64,000 nucleotides of DNA from JACCZR01 sp035296565 (GCA_035296565.1 DATHAQ010000010.1:1-64000); one strand, 5' to 3'; positions 33,766 through 42,960 are shown, numbered from the stretch's first letter. Notes: generated from the letters alone by a model not told the origin. Numbers and translations: made by a program.

Positions 33766-35135
33766 TGGCCGCCGGCCCGGCGGCCGTCCTCGCGGCGGCG
33801 GGGCAGCGGCAGCACCCGGGCGCGCGGCGTGTCCGCGTCGACCTCGGGCTGCGATGGGGAGGCCGCGGCCGTCTTGCCCGTCAGCGTGCCGAAGAGCGCG
33901 ACCTGCTCCTCGATGACCTTGCCGACGCGACGGATGCCCTCACGGATCTCGTCCTCGTCGGAGTTGGAGAAGTTGAGCCGCATGGAGGAGTGCCCGCGGT
34001 CGTCCAGGTAGGCGGCGTTGCCCGGCACGAAGGCGACGTTGTCGCGCAGGGCCCGAGCGAGCAGGTCGGTCGTGTCTATGAAGTCGGGCAGGGTGGCCCA
34101 GATGAACAGCCCTCCGCCGGGACGTGTCCACTCGGCCTGGGGCGGGAAGTGGTCCTCGAGGGCGGCGAGCATCGCGTCCCGTCGCCGCCGATAGATCTCG
34201 GTCAGCGAGTCCACGTACTGCTCCCAGCGCCCCTGCTCGAAGTACGCCTGGACCATCAGCTGGGAGAGGGTGGACGTGCACAGGTCGACGGCCTGCTTGC
34301 CGACCTTGATCTTCTCGAGAACCGGGGGCGGCGCGGCGACCCAGCCCAGCCGGATGCCGGGCGAGAGGATCTTGGAGAAGGTCCCGAGGTACATCACGTA
34401 GACCCCCCCGTCGAGCTGGTAGAGCGGGGGCGGCGCCTCGCCCTCGTAGCGCAGCAGGCCGTAGGGGTTGTCCTCGAGCACCAGTAGCTCGCGCTCGCGC
34501 GCGATCTCTACGAGGCGCCGCCGCCGAGCTGTCGAGAGCGTCACCCCGCCCGGGTTGTGGAAGCTCGGCACGGTGTATACGAACTTCGGGCGCCGCCCCT
34601 CGCGCTCGAGGCGGTCCAGCGTCTCCTCGAGGACGTCGACGCGCATGCCGTCGGAGTCCATGTCGATCTGGACCACGTCGGCCTGATAGGCGGAGAAGGT
34701 AGGGATCGCCCCCGGGTAGGTGGGCCCCTCGGCGATGATCACGTCGCCGGGGTCGATCAGCGTCTTGCAGACGAGGTCGATCACCTGCTGGCCGCCGGTG
34801 GTCACGACGAGGTCGGCGGGATCCACGGTCATCCCCTCGGCCCCCATCACCTCGGCGATGCAGGCCTTCGTCTCGTCGAGGCCCTCGGTCGGCCCGTACT
34901 GGAGCGCCTTGGCGCACGACTCGGCGGCGATGCGGTTGGTGACCGCGGCGAAGGTGGCCGGCGGGAAGCTGGAGGTGTCGGGGAGGCCGCCGGCCAGCGA
35001 GATCACCTCCGGCCGCGCGGTGATCGCCATCAGGTCGCGCATCGCCGACGAGGTCATGACGCGGGTGCGGGAGGCGAACAGCCCGGCGTAGCGCTCGAGG
35101 TCGCGGTGTGTGGATCGTGGCGGCGGAGTGGCCAT
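33762..35135 (-). CDS. PLP-dependent class I/II aminotransferase (LysN/MocR-core type)
   Basis: About 457 residues from ATG 35135; the open frame continues far upstream as GC-rich shadow. Fold-type I motifs: SLAGGLPDTSSFPP near the start, TTGGQQVIDLVCKTLIDPGD, EGPTYPGAI, PSFHNPGGVTLS, ILEDNPYG-like LVLEDNPYGLLRYEG, the PLP lysine in YLGTFSKILSPGIRLGW, and RLNFSN. No GntR helix-turn-helix, so it is an enzyme of the 2-aminoadipate/aromatic/branched-chain group and not a MocR regulator; substrate unassigned. It has an extra C-terminal tail of about 45 residues, rich in Arg and Pro. Confidence 0.85.
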   Translation of the reverse strand: MATPPPRSTHRDLERYAGLFASRTRVMTSSAMRDLMAITARPEVISLAGGLPDTSSFPPATFAAVTNRIAAESCAKALQYGPTEGLDETKACIAEVMGAEGMTVDPADLVVTTGGQQVIDLVCKTLIDPGDVIIAEGPTYPGAIPTFSAYQADVVQIDMDSDGMRVDVLEETLDRLEREGRRPKFVYTVPSFHNPGGVTLSTARRRRLVEIARERELLVLEDNPYGLLRYEGEAPPPLYQLDGGVYVMYLGTFSKILSPGIRLGWVAAPPPVLEKIKVGKQAVDLCTSTLSQLMVQAYFEQGRWEQYVDSLTEIYRRRRDAMLAALEDHFPPQAEWTRPGGGLFIWATLPDFIDTTDLLARALRDNVAFVPGNAAYLDDRGHSSMRLNFSNSDEDEIREGIRRVGKVIEEQVALFGTLTGKTAAASPSQPEVDADTPRARVLPLPRRREDGRRAGGQ

Positions 35136-35150
35136 GAAGAGGGGTTCGGC

Positions 35151-35160
35151 GCTAGCTAGC
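35151..35160. promoter_or_regulatory. palindrome GCTAGCTAGC, candidate bidirectional promoter element
   Basis: A 10-bp palindrome between two divergent genes. Plus strand: TAGCGT at 35157-35162 lies 7 bp before GTG 35170. Minus strand: TAGCTA/TAGCGC hexamers lie 16-20 bp before ATG 35135. One element could serve both directions. Confidence 0.4.
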
Positions 35161-35169
35161 GTAGCCCTC

Positions 35170-35748
35170 GTGGCGCTGGCCATGGACATCGGGCAGGGGG
35201 CGGGGCTTGCCTCGGCGAGCGGCGTCCGGCCGTTCCTGCCGCCCCTGCTGGCCGGCGCTCTGGCGCGCGGCGACATAGGCGTCGACTTCGACAACACAGA
35301 CTGGAAGTTCCTGGAATCGCCGGGTTTTCTGCTGGCCATCCTGGCCCTGGCCATCCTCTCGTACGGGGCCGAACGTTCGGAGCTGGACCGAAAGCCCTTG
35401 CGCTTCGCGACGGCGGCGCTGGGCGTGGTACTGGGGGCGATGCTGTTCGCCGGCTCGCTTGCCGAGGGCGACACGGTCTCCTGGCCGGGCCTGATCGCCG
35501 GCGCCGCGGCGGCCCTCCTGGGCTTCGCAGCGGTGGGAGGCCTCCTGGAGCGAGCGCGTGGACGGCTCGACGAGGGGGCGGCCGGTCTGCTCAACGCCTA
35601 CGCCGACGCGGCGGCGCTGACCCTGGCCGCGATCGCGATCTTCGTTCCCCCTGTGTCCTTCCTGGCCCTGGTCGCCCTGGCCTTCCTCCTCGCGCGCGGG
35701 CGCCAGGAGGACGAGCGCAAGTACGCCGGGCTGCGGATCCTCAGGTAG
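35170..35748 (+). CDS. DUF4126-family membrane protein
   Basis: About 192 residues from GTG 35170, chosen because the conserved DUF4126 N-terminus (ALAMDIGQGAGLASASGVRP) begins there and a -10-like TAGCGT lies 7 bp upstream. ATG 35134 is an alternative that would overlap the divergent aminotransferase's start codon. About five TM helices (for example FLLAILALAILSYGAE and LGVVLGAMLFAGSLAEG). The family is of unknown function and frequent in actinobacteria. It ends 10 bp before the phosphodiesterase-like gene. Confidence 0.75.
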   Translation: MALAMDIGQGAGLASASGVRPFLPPLLAGALARGDIGVDFDNTDWKFLESPGFLLAILALAILSYGAERSELDRKPLRFATAALGVVLGAMLFAGSLAEGDTVSWPGLIAGAAAALLGFAAVGGLLERARGRLDEGAAGLLNAYADAAALTLAAIAIFVPPVSFLALVALAFLLARGRQEDERKYAGLRILR

Positions 35749-35758
35749 GGCTCGCGAG

Positions 35759-37219
35759 GTGGCGAAGAAGCTCGTGCTCGCGGTCATCGACTCGCTGAAG
35801 CCCGAGCAGCTCGACCGCGCCGTGGCGGCCGGGCAGGCCCCGGTCCTCGCGCGCCTCCTGGAGGATGGGACCTACGTGCGCGACTGCGTCTCGGTCTACC
35901 CGTCGGTGACCCCCGTCGCCGCCGCGGCCATCACCACCGGCGTGGGTCCAGCCGAGCACCGGATCCCGTCGATGAACTGGTACCACCGCGGCGAGGAGCG
36001 TTACGTCGAGTACGGCTCGTCCTTCCCGGCGACGCGCGCGCACGGCGTCTTCCGCTCCCTGTTCGACACGGTCTACAACATGAACATGGCTCACCTCTCG
36101 CCCGAGGTGAAGACCGTCTTCGAGCACCTCGACGACGCCGGGCTGCGTACGGCGGGCACCACCTACCTGATCTGGCGCGGTCGGCACCGGCACGAGCCCA
36201 GCGGCGTGTCGATGTACCGCCGCGTGGCCGAGGCCGCCCAGTTTCGTCACCCGGTCTGGGGCCCGCGGGAGTTCTTCTACGCCGACCTTTTCGACTCGCA
36301 GGACACCGGTTGCACCGCGGCGCTGGGCATGCCGGGCCAGCGCGACCGCCACAGCGGCTGCGTGGGCGAGCAGCTCGTTCAGAACGACCTGTTCGACTTC
36401 CTGCTCTTCTCCCTGCCGGACAACGACGCCTTCTCGCACCGCTACGGGCCGGCCGAGCAGGTGCGCTCCATCGCCGAGGCCGACCGAGCGCTGGCTCAGC
36501 TCATGGAGCCCGCGGGGGGGCCGGACCCCTTCCTCGAAGACCACGCCGTGGTCGTCATGTCAGACCACTCGCAGATCCCGGTCGAGGCGAGGGTCAACCT
36601 CGCCGACGTGCTCTCGCCCTGGCGCCTGCTGGCACCGGCCGACGTGGCGCCCGACGAGGCCGAGGTCGCGATCTGCCCCGCGGCGCGCTCGGCGATGGTC
36701 TACGCCCTCGACGAGGAGACGCGCGAGCAGGCCACCTCCGACCTGGTCGACGATCTCACCGACGTCGACGGCATCGACCTGGTGAGCCGCCGGCTGAACG
36801 GCGAGGGGGCGGTCCGCTCGACAAGGGGAGAGCTGCGCTTCGCCCCCGGGGGAGACCTGGCCGACGACCGCGGCCGCACTTGGAGCGTCGAGGGCGAGAC
36901 CGCCGTGCTCGGGCTGCGCACCGACGACGGCCGGGTCACCAGCGGCTCCTACCCGGATCCCCTCGGGCGCCTGTGGTCCGCGCTCACGTGCGTCCAGTCG
37001 GGCGACGTCCTGCTGTCGGGCACGCCGGGCTACGAGTTCGTCGACTGGGGCGGCTCGGACCACGTGGGCGGCGGCAGCCACGGCTCGCTGCACGCCAGCG
37101 ACTCTGAAGGGGCGTTGATCATGCACGGCATCGGCCCCGATTCGGCCGAGGAGCGGCCGAGCTGGTCGTTGCGCGACGTCGCGCCCATGGTGCTCGAGCA
37201 TTTCGGGGTACCGTCGTAA
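35759..37219 (+). CDS. alkaline-phosphatase-superfamily (nucleotide pyrophosphatase/phosphodiesterase-like) enzyme
   Basis: 486 residues from GTG. Metal and nucleophile motifs: LAVIDSLKP (first Asp), YPSVTPVAAAAITTG with the catalytic Thr, LPDNDAFSHRYG, VVMSDHSQ, and SHGSLHASDSEG with the last His. No signal peptide, so it is probably cytosolic or membrane-peripheral. Similar proteins hydrolyse phosphodiesters or transfer phospho-head groups. It sits next to GtrA and a membrane glycosyltransferase-like gene, so a role in envelope glycan or lipid metabolism is possible. Substrate unknown. Confidence 0.82.
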   Translation: MAKKLVLAVIDSLKPEQLDRAVAAGQAPVLARLLEDGTYVRDCVSVYPSVTPVAAAAITTGVGPAEHRIPSMNWYHRGEERYVEYGSSFPATRAHGVFRSLFDTVYNMNMAHLSPEVKTVFEHLDDAGLRTAGTTYLIWRGRHRHEPSGVSMYRRVAEAAQFRHPVWGPREFFYADLFDSQDTGCTAALGMPGQRDRHSGCVGEQLVQNDLFDFLLFSLPDNDAFSHRYGPAEQVRSIAEADRALAQLMEPAGGPDPFLEDHAVVVMSDHSQIPVEARVNLADVLSPWRLLAPADVAPDEAEVAICPAARSAMVYALDEETREQATSDLVDDLTDVDGIDLVSRRLNGEGAVRSTRGELRFAPGGDLADDRGRTWSVEGETAVLGLRTDDGRVTSGSYPDPLGRLWSALTCVQSGDVLLSGTPGYEFVDWGGSDHVGGGSHGSLHASDSEGALIMHGIGPDSAEERPSWSLRDVAPMVLEHFGVPS

Positions 37220-37222
37220 CAG

Positions 37223-37657
37223 ATGCGGGCGCACACGAGGGTCCGCCACGGGATGCGCCGCCAGCACAACTGGGTCCAGCTGGTGAAGTTCTGCGCCGTC
37301 GGCGCCTCGGGCTACGCGGTCAATCTCGCCGTGTTCACGCTCGCGGTGAAGATGTTCGACCTGCACCACCTGGTCGCGGCGACGCTGGCCTTCGTGGTGG
37401 CGGTGACCAACAACTTCATGTGGAACCGCCACTGGACCTTCGCCGCCCGCAGCGGCCGCGCCGGGTTCCAGGCGGCCCGCTTCTTTACGGTGAGCGTGGC
37501 GGCGTTCCTCTTCGCGGCCGCGCTGCTCGAGCTGCTGGTGAGCGGCTTGGGGCTGCCCGAGATCCCCTCGCAGGCGCTCTCCATCGCCGCGGCCACGCCG
37601 CTCAGCTTCATCGGGAACAAGATGTGGAGCTTCGCGCTCGACCCCTCGCCTGGCTGA
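37223..37657 (+). CDS. GtrA-family membrane protein
   Basis: 144 residues, four TM helices, with LVKFCAVGASGYAVNLAVF at the N-terminus, NNFMWNRHWTF (the family's NFxxNRxWTF signature) and ATPLSFIGNKMWSF. GtrA-like proteins are thought to flip or carry polyprenyl-linked sugars. The C-terminus overlaps the next gene by 34 bp. Confidence 0.9.
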   Translation: MRAHTRVRHGMRRQHNWVQLVKFCAVGASGYAVNLAVFTLAVKMFDLHHLVAATLAFVVAVTNNFMWNRHWTFAARSGRAGFQAARFFTVSVAAFLFAAALLELLVSGLGLPEIPSQALSIAAATPLSFIGNKMWSFALDPSPG

Positions 37658-39339
37658 CGCTGCTCCTCGCGGCCTGCGCGCTGGTCGCTCCGGCGGGCGC
37701 CGTCGCGGCCGACGCCAAGCTGCCCGCCTCGCAGTCGGTGGCGCCCAAGGGCTACCGGCTGAGCGCCGACGACGCCAAGCGGATCGCCGACCGCGCCGCC
37801 AAGGTGCGAAGTGCCCGGGCCCGCGGCCGCCGGCTCCAGCCCACGGGGTACACGAAGGGCCCGGGCCGCTGGCAGGTGAGCTACTTCGACGGCCGCCGCG
37901 AGGCCCTCCAGGTTCAGGTCGACGACCACAGCCGGGCGATTCTCGAGGAGTGGAGCGGCTTCCAGGTGGCCTGGACGATGGCCCGCGGCTACGAGGGCCA
38001 GTTCGGCCGCAGCCTCAACGCCCCCTGGCTCTGGATCCCGCTCTGCCTCCTGTTCCTCGCGCCCTTCGTCGACCCGCGCCGCCCCTTCCGATTGCTCCAC
38101 CTGGACCTCCTGGTGCTGCTGGCCTTCGGGGTCTCGCACTTCTTCTTCAACCGTGGCGAGCTCGGGGTGTCGGTGCCGCTGGTGGCCCCGGTGCTCCTGT
38201 ACCTGCTGGTGCGCCTGGCCGTCGCCGGCTTCCGCGGCCGCGAGCGCCGTGCACCGCTTATCCCGCTCGCCAGTCGCAAGTGGCTGGTGATCGGCCTGGT
38301 CTTCCTCGTCGCGCTGCGCATCGGGCTGAACGTTGTCGACTCCGAGGTGATCGATGTGGGCTACGCGGGTGTGATCGGCGCCGATCGCATCGCCGACGGC
38401 GACCCCCTGTACGGGCCCGGCTTCAGCGCGGAGGTGGGCAGGGGGGACACCTACGGGCCGGTGAACTACCTCGCCTACCTGCCGTTCGAGCAGGTGATGC
38501 CGTGGAGCGGCAGCTGGGACGGGCTCCCCGCCGCGCACGGGGCGGCGATCGCCTTCGACCTGCTGACGCTCGGAGGGCTGCTCCTGCTAGGGCGCCGGAT
38601 GCGCCCGGGCCAGGAGGGGCGGACGCTGGGGCTGGCCTTCGGCTGGGCATGGGCCACGTACCCCTACGCCTTGTTCACGCTGCAGGCCAACAGCAACGAC
38701 GGCCTGGTCTCCCTGTTCGTGGTTGCTGCCCTGCTCGCGTTGACCCTCGGCCCTCGCAGCTCGGTCCTGGGGCGAGGGGTCGCGGTCGGGCTGGGCGCCG
38801 CGGCGAAGTTCGCGCCGCTGGTCCTGGCCCCGCTCATGGCGGCGGGCACCGGCGAGCGCAGGTGGCGCGACCTCGTGCCGTACGCGCTGGCGCTCGCCGC
38901 GTCGATCGCCGTCGTGACGCTGCTCTTCCTGCCCGACGGGGGGCTGCGCGAGCTCTACGACCGAACGCTCGGCTACCAGGCGGGCCGCCCCTCGCCGTTC
39001 AGCCCGTGGGGCCTCGAGCCCGCGCTGGCTCCGGTGCAGAGCATCGTGAAGGGTGTCGCCGTCGCCCTGGCCTTGCTGGTGTTCTTCGTGCCGCGGCGGC
39101 GGACGCTCGTCCAGGTCGCCGCCCTGGGGGCGGCGGTGCTGGTCGCGCTCGAGCTGGCCGCAACCCACTGGTTCTACCTCTACGTGGCCTGGTTCGCGCC
39201 GCTGGCGCTCGTGGCCTTCCTCGGCGAGCTGCGGCCGCCGATGGCCGAGCCCCACTCCGAGTCGGGCACGCAGACGCCCTCCGTGGTCTCGAGGAACCGG
39301 GTAAGCACCCTCGCGACGCCGGCTGGGTCTTCGAGATGA
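37624..39339 (+). CDS. large polytopic membrane protein, glycosyltransferase (GT87/DUF2029-like)
   Basis: 571 residues from GTG 37624 inside the gtrA end; this gives a clean signal sequence (RPLAWLTLLLAACALVAPAG, then AVAADA). An outer domain of about 90 residues follows (YFDGRREALQVQVDDHSRAI), then about ten TM helices. Motifs VIGADRIADGDPLYGPGF, DTYGPVNYLAYLPFE and LQANSNDGLVSL match the pattern of polyprenol-phosphate-sugar-dependent C-type glycosyltransferases related to GT87. Probably builds an envelope glycan with GtrA. Its last 160 bp overlap the convergent hydrolase gene. Confidence 0.7.
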   Translation: MELRARPLAWLTLLLAACALVAPAGAVAADAKLPASQSVAPKGYRLSADDAKRIADRAAKVRSARARGRRLQPTGYTKGPGRWQVSYFDGRREALQVQVDDHSRAILEEWSGFQVAWTMARGYEGQFGRSLNAPWLWIPLCLLFLAPFVDPRRPFRLLHLDLLVLLAFGVSHFFFNRGELGVSVPLVAPVLLYLLVRLAVAGFRGRERRAPLIPLASRKWLVIGLVFLVALRIGLNVVDSEVIDVGYAGVIGADRIADGDPLYGPGFSAEVGRGDTYGPVNYLAYLPFEQVMPWSGSWDGLPAAHGAAIAFDLLTLGGLLLLGRRMRPGQEGRTLGLAFGWAWATYPYALFTLQANSNDGLVSLFVVAALLALTLGPRSSVLGRGVAVGLGAAAKFAPLVLAPLMAAGTGERRWRDLVPYALALAASIAVVTLLFLPDGGLRELYDRTLGYQAGRPSPFSPWGLEPALAPVQSIVKGVAVALALLVFFVPRRRTLVQVAALGAAVLVALELAATHWFYLYVAWFAPLALVAFLGELRPPMAEPHSESGTQTPSVVSRNRVSTLATPAGSSR

Positions 39340-40094
39340 GGAAAGTGGGCGGCGTTCTCCAGGAGCTCGAAGCGACTCGACGGTATGGCGCGGTGGGCGG
39401 CGCGGCCGTGCTCGACGGGAATGGTGTTGTCGCGTCCGCCCCAGGCGATCAGCGTGGGCGTGGGGGCATGGTCGAGAAGGTAGAGGCGGTCGTTGGCCGC
39501 TACCCGCTGGCCGCGCCCGTCGATCACCGAGCGCAGCGTCTGGAGGAACGCGTTGCGCGGCCCGGGCCCGCTGAGCGGGTGCATGGCGCGCGCGATCGCG
39601 CGCAGCTGGCCGCCGGCGGCAGCCAGTGCGGCAACGACCCGTCGATGCGCGACCACCGACAGAAGTCCCGACGCGCCGGGGAGCGCAGCGCTACGTAGCA
39701 TCGGGCTCACGTCGGGGCCGAGGCCGCCGCTGGAGATCAGGGCCAGGCGCTCGGTGCGTTGCGGGAACTGCCAGAAGAACTGCATCGCGACGCCGCCCCC
39801 GTAGGAGTGGCCGACCATCGTTGCCCGGTCGATCCCGAGCACCGCCAGCAGGTCGCGGATGCGCGAGGCGTGCGCGCCCAGCGAGTAGTCCCCGCGCGGA
39901 CCGGCGGAGTCGCCGTGGCCGATCAGGTCCGGGGCGATGACCGAGTAGCGCTCGGCCAGCAGCAGCGCCACCTTCTCCCAGTGCCGCGAGGAGTTGACCA
40001 TGCCGTGGATCAGCACTACCGGCGGTCCCTCGCCGGCGCGGCGGTAGACCATCGAGTGGCCGTGCAACTCGATCTCGTAGGCCTCGAAGCTCAC
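39180..40094 (-). CDS. alpha/beta hydrolase
   Basis: 304 residues from GTG 40094 (GTGA overlap with the YmdB-like gene upstream). HGMVNSSRHW oxyanion strand, DLIGHGDSAGP, nucleophile elbow GHSYGGG (Ser), acid residue in AWGGRDNTIPVEHG, and the final His in ENAAHFPHLEDP. Fold complete and likely active; substrate unknown. The last 40 residues (after FLETTEG) are low-complexity and lie opposite the end of the convergent glycosyltransferase-like gene, so the native C-terminus is expected near 39290. Confidence 0.82.
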   Translation of the reverse strand: MSFEAYEIELHGHSMVYRRAGEGPPVVLIHGMVNSSRHWEKVALLLAERYSVIAPDLIGHGDSAGPRGDYSLGAHASRIRDLLAVLGIDRATMVGHSYGGGVAMQFFWQFPQRTERLALISSGGLGPDVSPMLRSAALPGASGLLSVVAHRRVVAALAAAGGQLRAIARAMHPLSGPGPRNAFLQTLRSVIDGRGQRVAANDRLYLLDHAPTPTLIAWGGRDNTIPVEHGRAAHRAIPSSRFELLENAAHFPHLEDPAGVARVLTRFLETTEGVCVPDSEWGSAIGGRSSPRKATSASGANQAT

Positions 40095-40885
40095 GCCGCC
40101 GGCCTCAGGATCTGCTCCACCGCCACGGCTCGCCCATCGTTGCCGGCCTCGACAAGCACGGCGTTCAGCCACGGGTCATCGTCGGACGTCTGGAACTGGG
40201 CGGGCACCATGGTCAAGAAGCGCTGCAGCGCCTGCTCGCGCCGCACGCCGATCACGCCGCCGCGCGGTCCCGTCATCCCCACGTCGGTCACGTAGGCGGT
40301 CCCGCCCGGAAGCACGCGCGCGTCCGCAGTGGGCACGTGGGTATGGGTGCCGACGCAGGCGGTCACTCGCCCGTCGAGGTGCCAGCCCATGGCCACCTTC
40401 TCGCTCGTGGCCTCGGCGTGGAAGTCGACGAGCACGTGGTCGGCCTGGTCGTGCATCCCGGAGAGGATGGCGTCGGCCTCGGCGAAAGGGGAGCGGGCGG
40501 CCTCGACGAACACAGCGCCCGAGAGGTTGACGACCCCCAGCCGCACGCCGTCGCGCTCCACCACGAGGTGGCCGCGCCCCGGCGCGGCGCGCGGGTAGTT
40601 CGCGGGGCGCACGATCGGCGCGCCGGAGTCCAGGTAGCCGAAGACCTCCTTGTGGCGGTAGGCGTGGTTGCCCAGCGTGATCGCGTCCACGCCGGCGTCG
40701 AGCAGCTCGCGCGCGGACTTCTCGGTGATACCGACGCCGCCGGCGACGTTCTCGCCGTTGACGACCACGAAGTCGGGGCCATGCTCCTCGCGCAGGGCGG
40801 GCAACAGGCCGGTCAGGGTGCGGCGGCCGATGCCGCCCACCACGTCGCCCACGAACAGGAGCTTCACCGCGGGCCAGTCTGCCAA
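40091..40885 (-). CDS. YmdB-family metallophosphoesterase
   Basis: 264 residues (or about 258 from a GTG at VKLLFVGDVVG). Metal-site motifs in order: FVGDVVGGIGRR, VVNGENVAGG, TLGNHAYRHKEV, VLVDFHAEATSEKVA and VGTHTHVPTADAR. The Bacillus homologue is a 2',3'-cyclic-nucleotide phosphodiesterase affecting biofilm and mRNA levels. First gene of a two-gene minus-strand unit with the hydrolase; divergent from the ABC ATPase. Confidence 0.9.
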   Translation of the reverse strand: MADWPAVKLLFVGDVVGGIGRRTLTGLLPALREEHGPDFVVVNGENVAGGVGITEKSARELLDAGVDAITLGNHAYRHKEVFGYLDSGAPIVRPANYPRAAPGRGHLVVERDGVRLGVVNLSGAVFVEAARSPFAEADAILSGMHDQADHVLVDFHAEATSEKVAMGWHLDGRVTACVGTHTHVPTADARVLPGGTAYVTDVGMTGPRGGVIGVRREQALQRFLTMVPAQFQTSDDDPWLNAVLVEAGNDGRAVAVEQILRPAA

Positions 40886-40896
40886 CCTGGGTCGCG

Positions 40897-41598
40897 ATGG
40901 TGCTCGCCGCCGAGGGGCTGACCAAGCGCTTTGGCACGCGCGAGGCCCTGCGAAGTGTCTCCCTCGAGGCCGACCGGGGCGAACTGGTGGCGATAATCGG
41001 GCCCAACGGCGCGGGCAAGACGACCCTCCTCTCGATCCTGGCCGGGCTCCAGCGAGCAGACGCCGGCCGCGTGTCGCACGCCCCCGAGGAGGTCGGCTGG
41101 GTGCCCCAGCAGGCGGCGGTCTATGGGAAGCTGACCGTGCGCGAGAACCTCGAGCTGTTCGCCCGCCTGGAGAAGGTGGGCGACCCGGCCGCGACGGTCG
41201 AGCGGATGCTCGATCTCACCGGCCTGGGCGAGCGCGCCGACGACCAAGTCGGCCGGCTGAGCAGCGGCAACCGCCAGCGGGTCAACATCGCTGTGGGGCT
41301 GCTCGGCCAACCCGAGGTGCTGCTGCTCGACGAGCCGAGTGCTGCGCTCGACCCCCGCCAGCGCGCGCGGCTGTGGGAGTTCATCCTCGCCCTGGCCGGC
41401 CAGGGCACGACCGTTCTCTACTCCACCCACGACGTGCAGGAGGCAGAGCGCCACGCCAACCGCGTGGTGGTGCTGGCGGATGGGGAGCTCCTCTTCTCCG
41501 GCTCGCCGGGCGAGTTGGAGAGCACCGTGGGGGAGGCATCCGCCGCCCGGGACTTCGAGTCGGCCTTCGTGTCGTTCCTGCACCAGCGAGGGCATTAG
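40897..41598 (+). CDS. ABC transporter ATP-binding protein
   Basis: 233 residues. Walker A GPNGAGKTTLLS, Q-loop GWVPQQAAVYGKLTV, signature LSSGNRQRVNIA (usual LSGGQ; here Ser-Gly-Asn), Walker B VLLLDEPSAALD, H-loop YSTHDVQEAE. CcmA/drug-exporter type. Encoded 2 bp before its permease. Confidence 0.92.
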   Translation: MVLAAEGLTKRFGTREALRSVSLEADRGELVAIIGPNGAGKTTLLSILAGLQRADAGRVSHAPEEVGWVPQQAAVYGKLTVRENLELFARLEKVGDPAATVERMLDLTGLGERADDQVGRLSSGNRQRVNIAVGLLGQPEVLLLDEPSAALDPRQRARLWEFILALAGQGTTVLYSTHDVQEAERHANRVVVLADGELLFSGSPGELESTVGEASAARDFESAFVSFLHQRGH

Positions 41599-41600
41599 CC

Positions 41601-42935
41601 ATGCTCTGGCTGCTGCTCAAGGACTTGAAGGTCCTCAAGCGCTCGCCCCTGTTGGTGGCGCTGCTGGTCCTCTACCCGGTGATCGTGGCGGTGCTGATCG
41701 GGTTCGCCCTCTCGCGCGGCCCGGACAAGCCCGAGGTGGCCTTCTACAACGGGGTGCCGCGCGGGCAGAGCGAGTTCGAGCTGGGCGGCACGAAGATCGA
41801 CCTCTCCGACCAGGCCGACACCTTGTTCGACGCCGTCGATCCCGTGCGTGTCAACAGCCCGGAGGAAGCGCGTCGCCTGGTGCGCTCGGGGGACGTGCTG
41901 GGCGCGATCATCATCCCCGAGGACATCACGCAGAAGCTGCGCAGCGGCATCTCCTCGGGTGAGATCGAGGTGCTCTACAACGCCGAGGACCCGGCCAAGC
42001 GCCAGTACGTGGAGAACACGGTGCGCTCTCAGGTGCAGGCCGCCAACGCGGCGCTCACGCGGCGCATCGCGGGGGAGGCCGTCTCGCTCCTCGAGCTGAT
42101 CCGCAGCGGGGGCGACTACCGCTTCCTGGGCAACGAGATCGACGTGCTGGGGCTGCAGCGCTCGGCCCAGATCCTGCGCGAGGCGCGGGCCGACCTGCCG
42201 CCGGGGCCACTGCGGGCCCGCGTGGACGAGGTGATCCGCTTCGCCAACCTGGCTCAGGAGAACCTGACCTTCTCGGACGAGGTGCTGGCCGCGGTGGGCG
42301 AGCCGATCAAGGTGCGTGCCCAGGTCATCAAGGGCGGCTCGACCTCGCTCAGCTCGTTCGCCATCGCGCTGGCGGTCACGGTCACGCTGATGTTCATCAC
42401 CGTCCTGCTGGCCGCGGGCGTGCTGGCCGGCGAGCGCGAGGAGAACGCTTTCGGCCGGCTGGTCCGTGGGTTGGTGTCGCCAACCGGGCTCCTCGCGGAG
42501 AAGGCGGGCCTGGCCGCAGCGTGTTCCCTCATCGTGGCGACGCTGATGCTGGTCGGGCTGGGGCTGTTCGTCGAGCTGGACTGGAGCCGCGCGCCGCTGT
42601 GGCTGGTGGCCGGCGCGTTCGGCGCGCTGGGCTTCGCGGCGCTGGGCCTGGCCATAGGCGCGCTCGCGCGCGAGGTGAGGACGGCCTCCCTGCTCGCCTT
42701 CATGCTCGGCCTGCCGCTGGCTTTCCTGGCCCTGGTGCCCTCCGGCGCGGTGGCCCCCGCGCTCTACGACGCCATCCGCGGGATCTCCGCGCTGTTTCCG
42801 TTCAAGCCCGGCCTCGACGCGATGGACGTGGCCCTGAACGGCTCAGGCGGCCTGGCCGGCCCGCTGATCCACCTGGCGCTGCTGGCGCTGGCCTTCGGCG
42901 CGCTCGCGCGGCTCGGCCTGCGCCGCTTCGCCTGA
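41601..42935 (+). CDS. ABC-2 type transporter permease
   Basis: 444 residues from ATG 41601. First TM (SPLLVALLVLYPVIVAVLIG), a large extracytoplasmic domain of about 210 residues with IIIPEDITQKLRSGISSGEI and EVLYNAEDPAKRQYVENTV, then five TM helices (SSFAIALAVTVTLMFITVLL and following). This is the ABC-2/YhgE-Pip-related exporter layout. With the preceding ATPase it likely exports a drug, lipid or peptide; substrate unknown. Confidence 0.88.
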   Translation: MLWLLLKDLKVLKRSPLLVALLVLYPVIVAVLIGFALSRGPDKPEVAFYNGVPRGQSEFELGGTKIDLSDQADTLFDAVDPVRVNSPEEARRLVRSGDVLGAIIIPEDITQKLRSGISSGEIEVLYNAEDPAKRQYVENTVRSQVQAANAALTRRIAGEAVSLLELIRSGGDYRFLGNEIDVLGLQRSAQILREARADLPPGPLRARVDEVIRFANLAQENLTFSDEVLAAVGEPIKVRAQVIKGGSTSLSSFAIALAVTVTLMFITVLLAAGVLAGEREENAFGRLVRGLVSPTGLLAEKAGLAAACSLIVATLMLVGLGLFVELDWSRAPLWLVAGAFGALGFAALGLAIGALAREVRTASLLAFMLGLPLAFLALVPSGAVAPALYDAIRGISALFPFKPGLDAMDVALNGSGGLAGPLIHLALLALAFGALARLGLRRFA

Positions 42936-42960
42936 GGCCCTCCAGCGCCTGAGCCCGAGA

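Noticed and set aside
33762..35135. MocR-type regulator
   Set aside because: The GntR helix-turn-helix is missing; the upstream open frame is low-complexity shadow of the DUF4126 gene.
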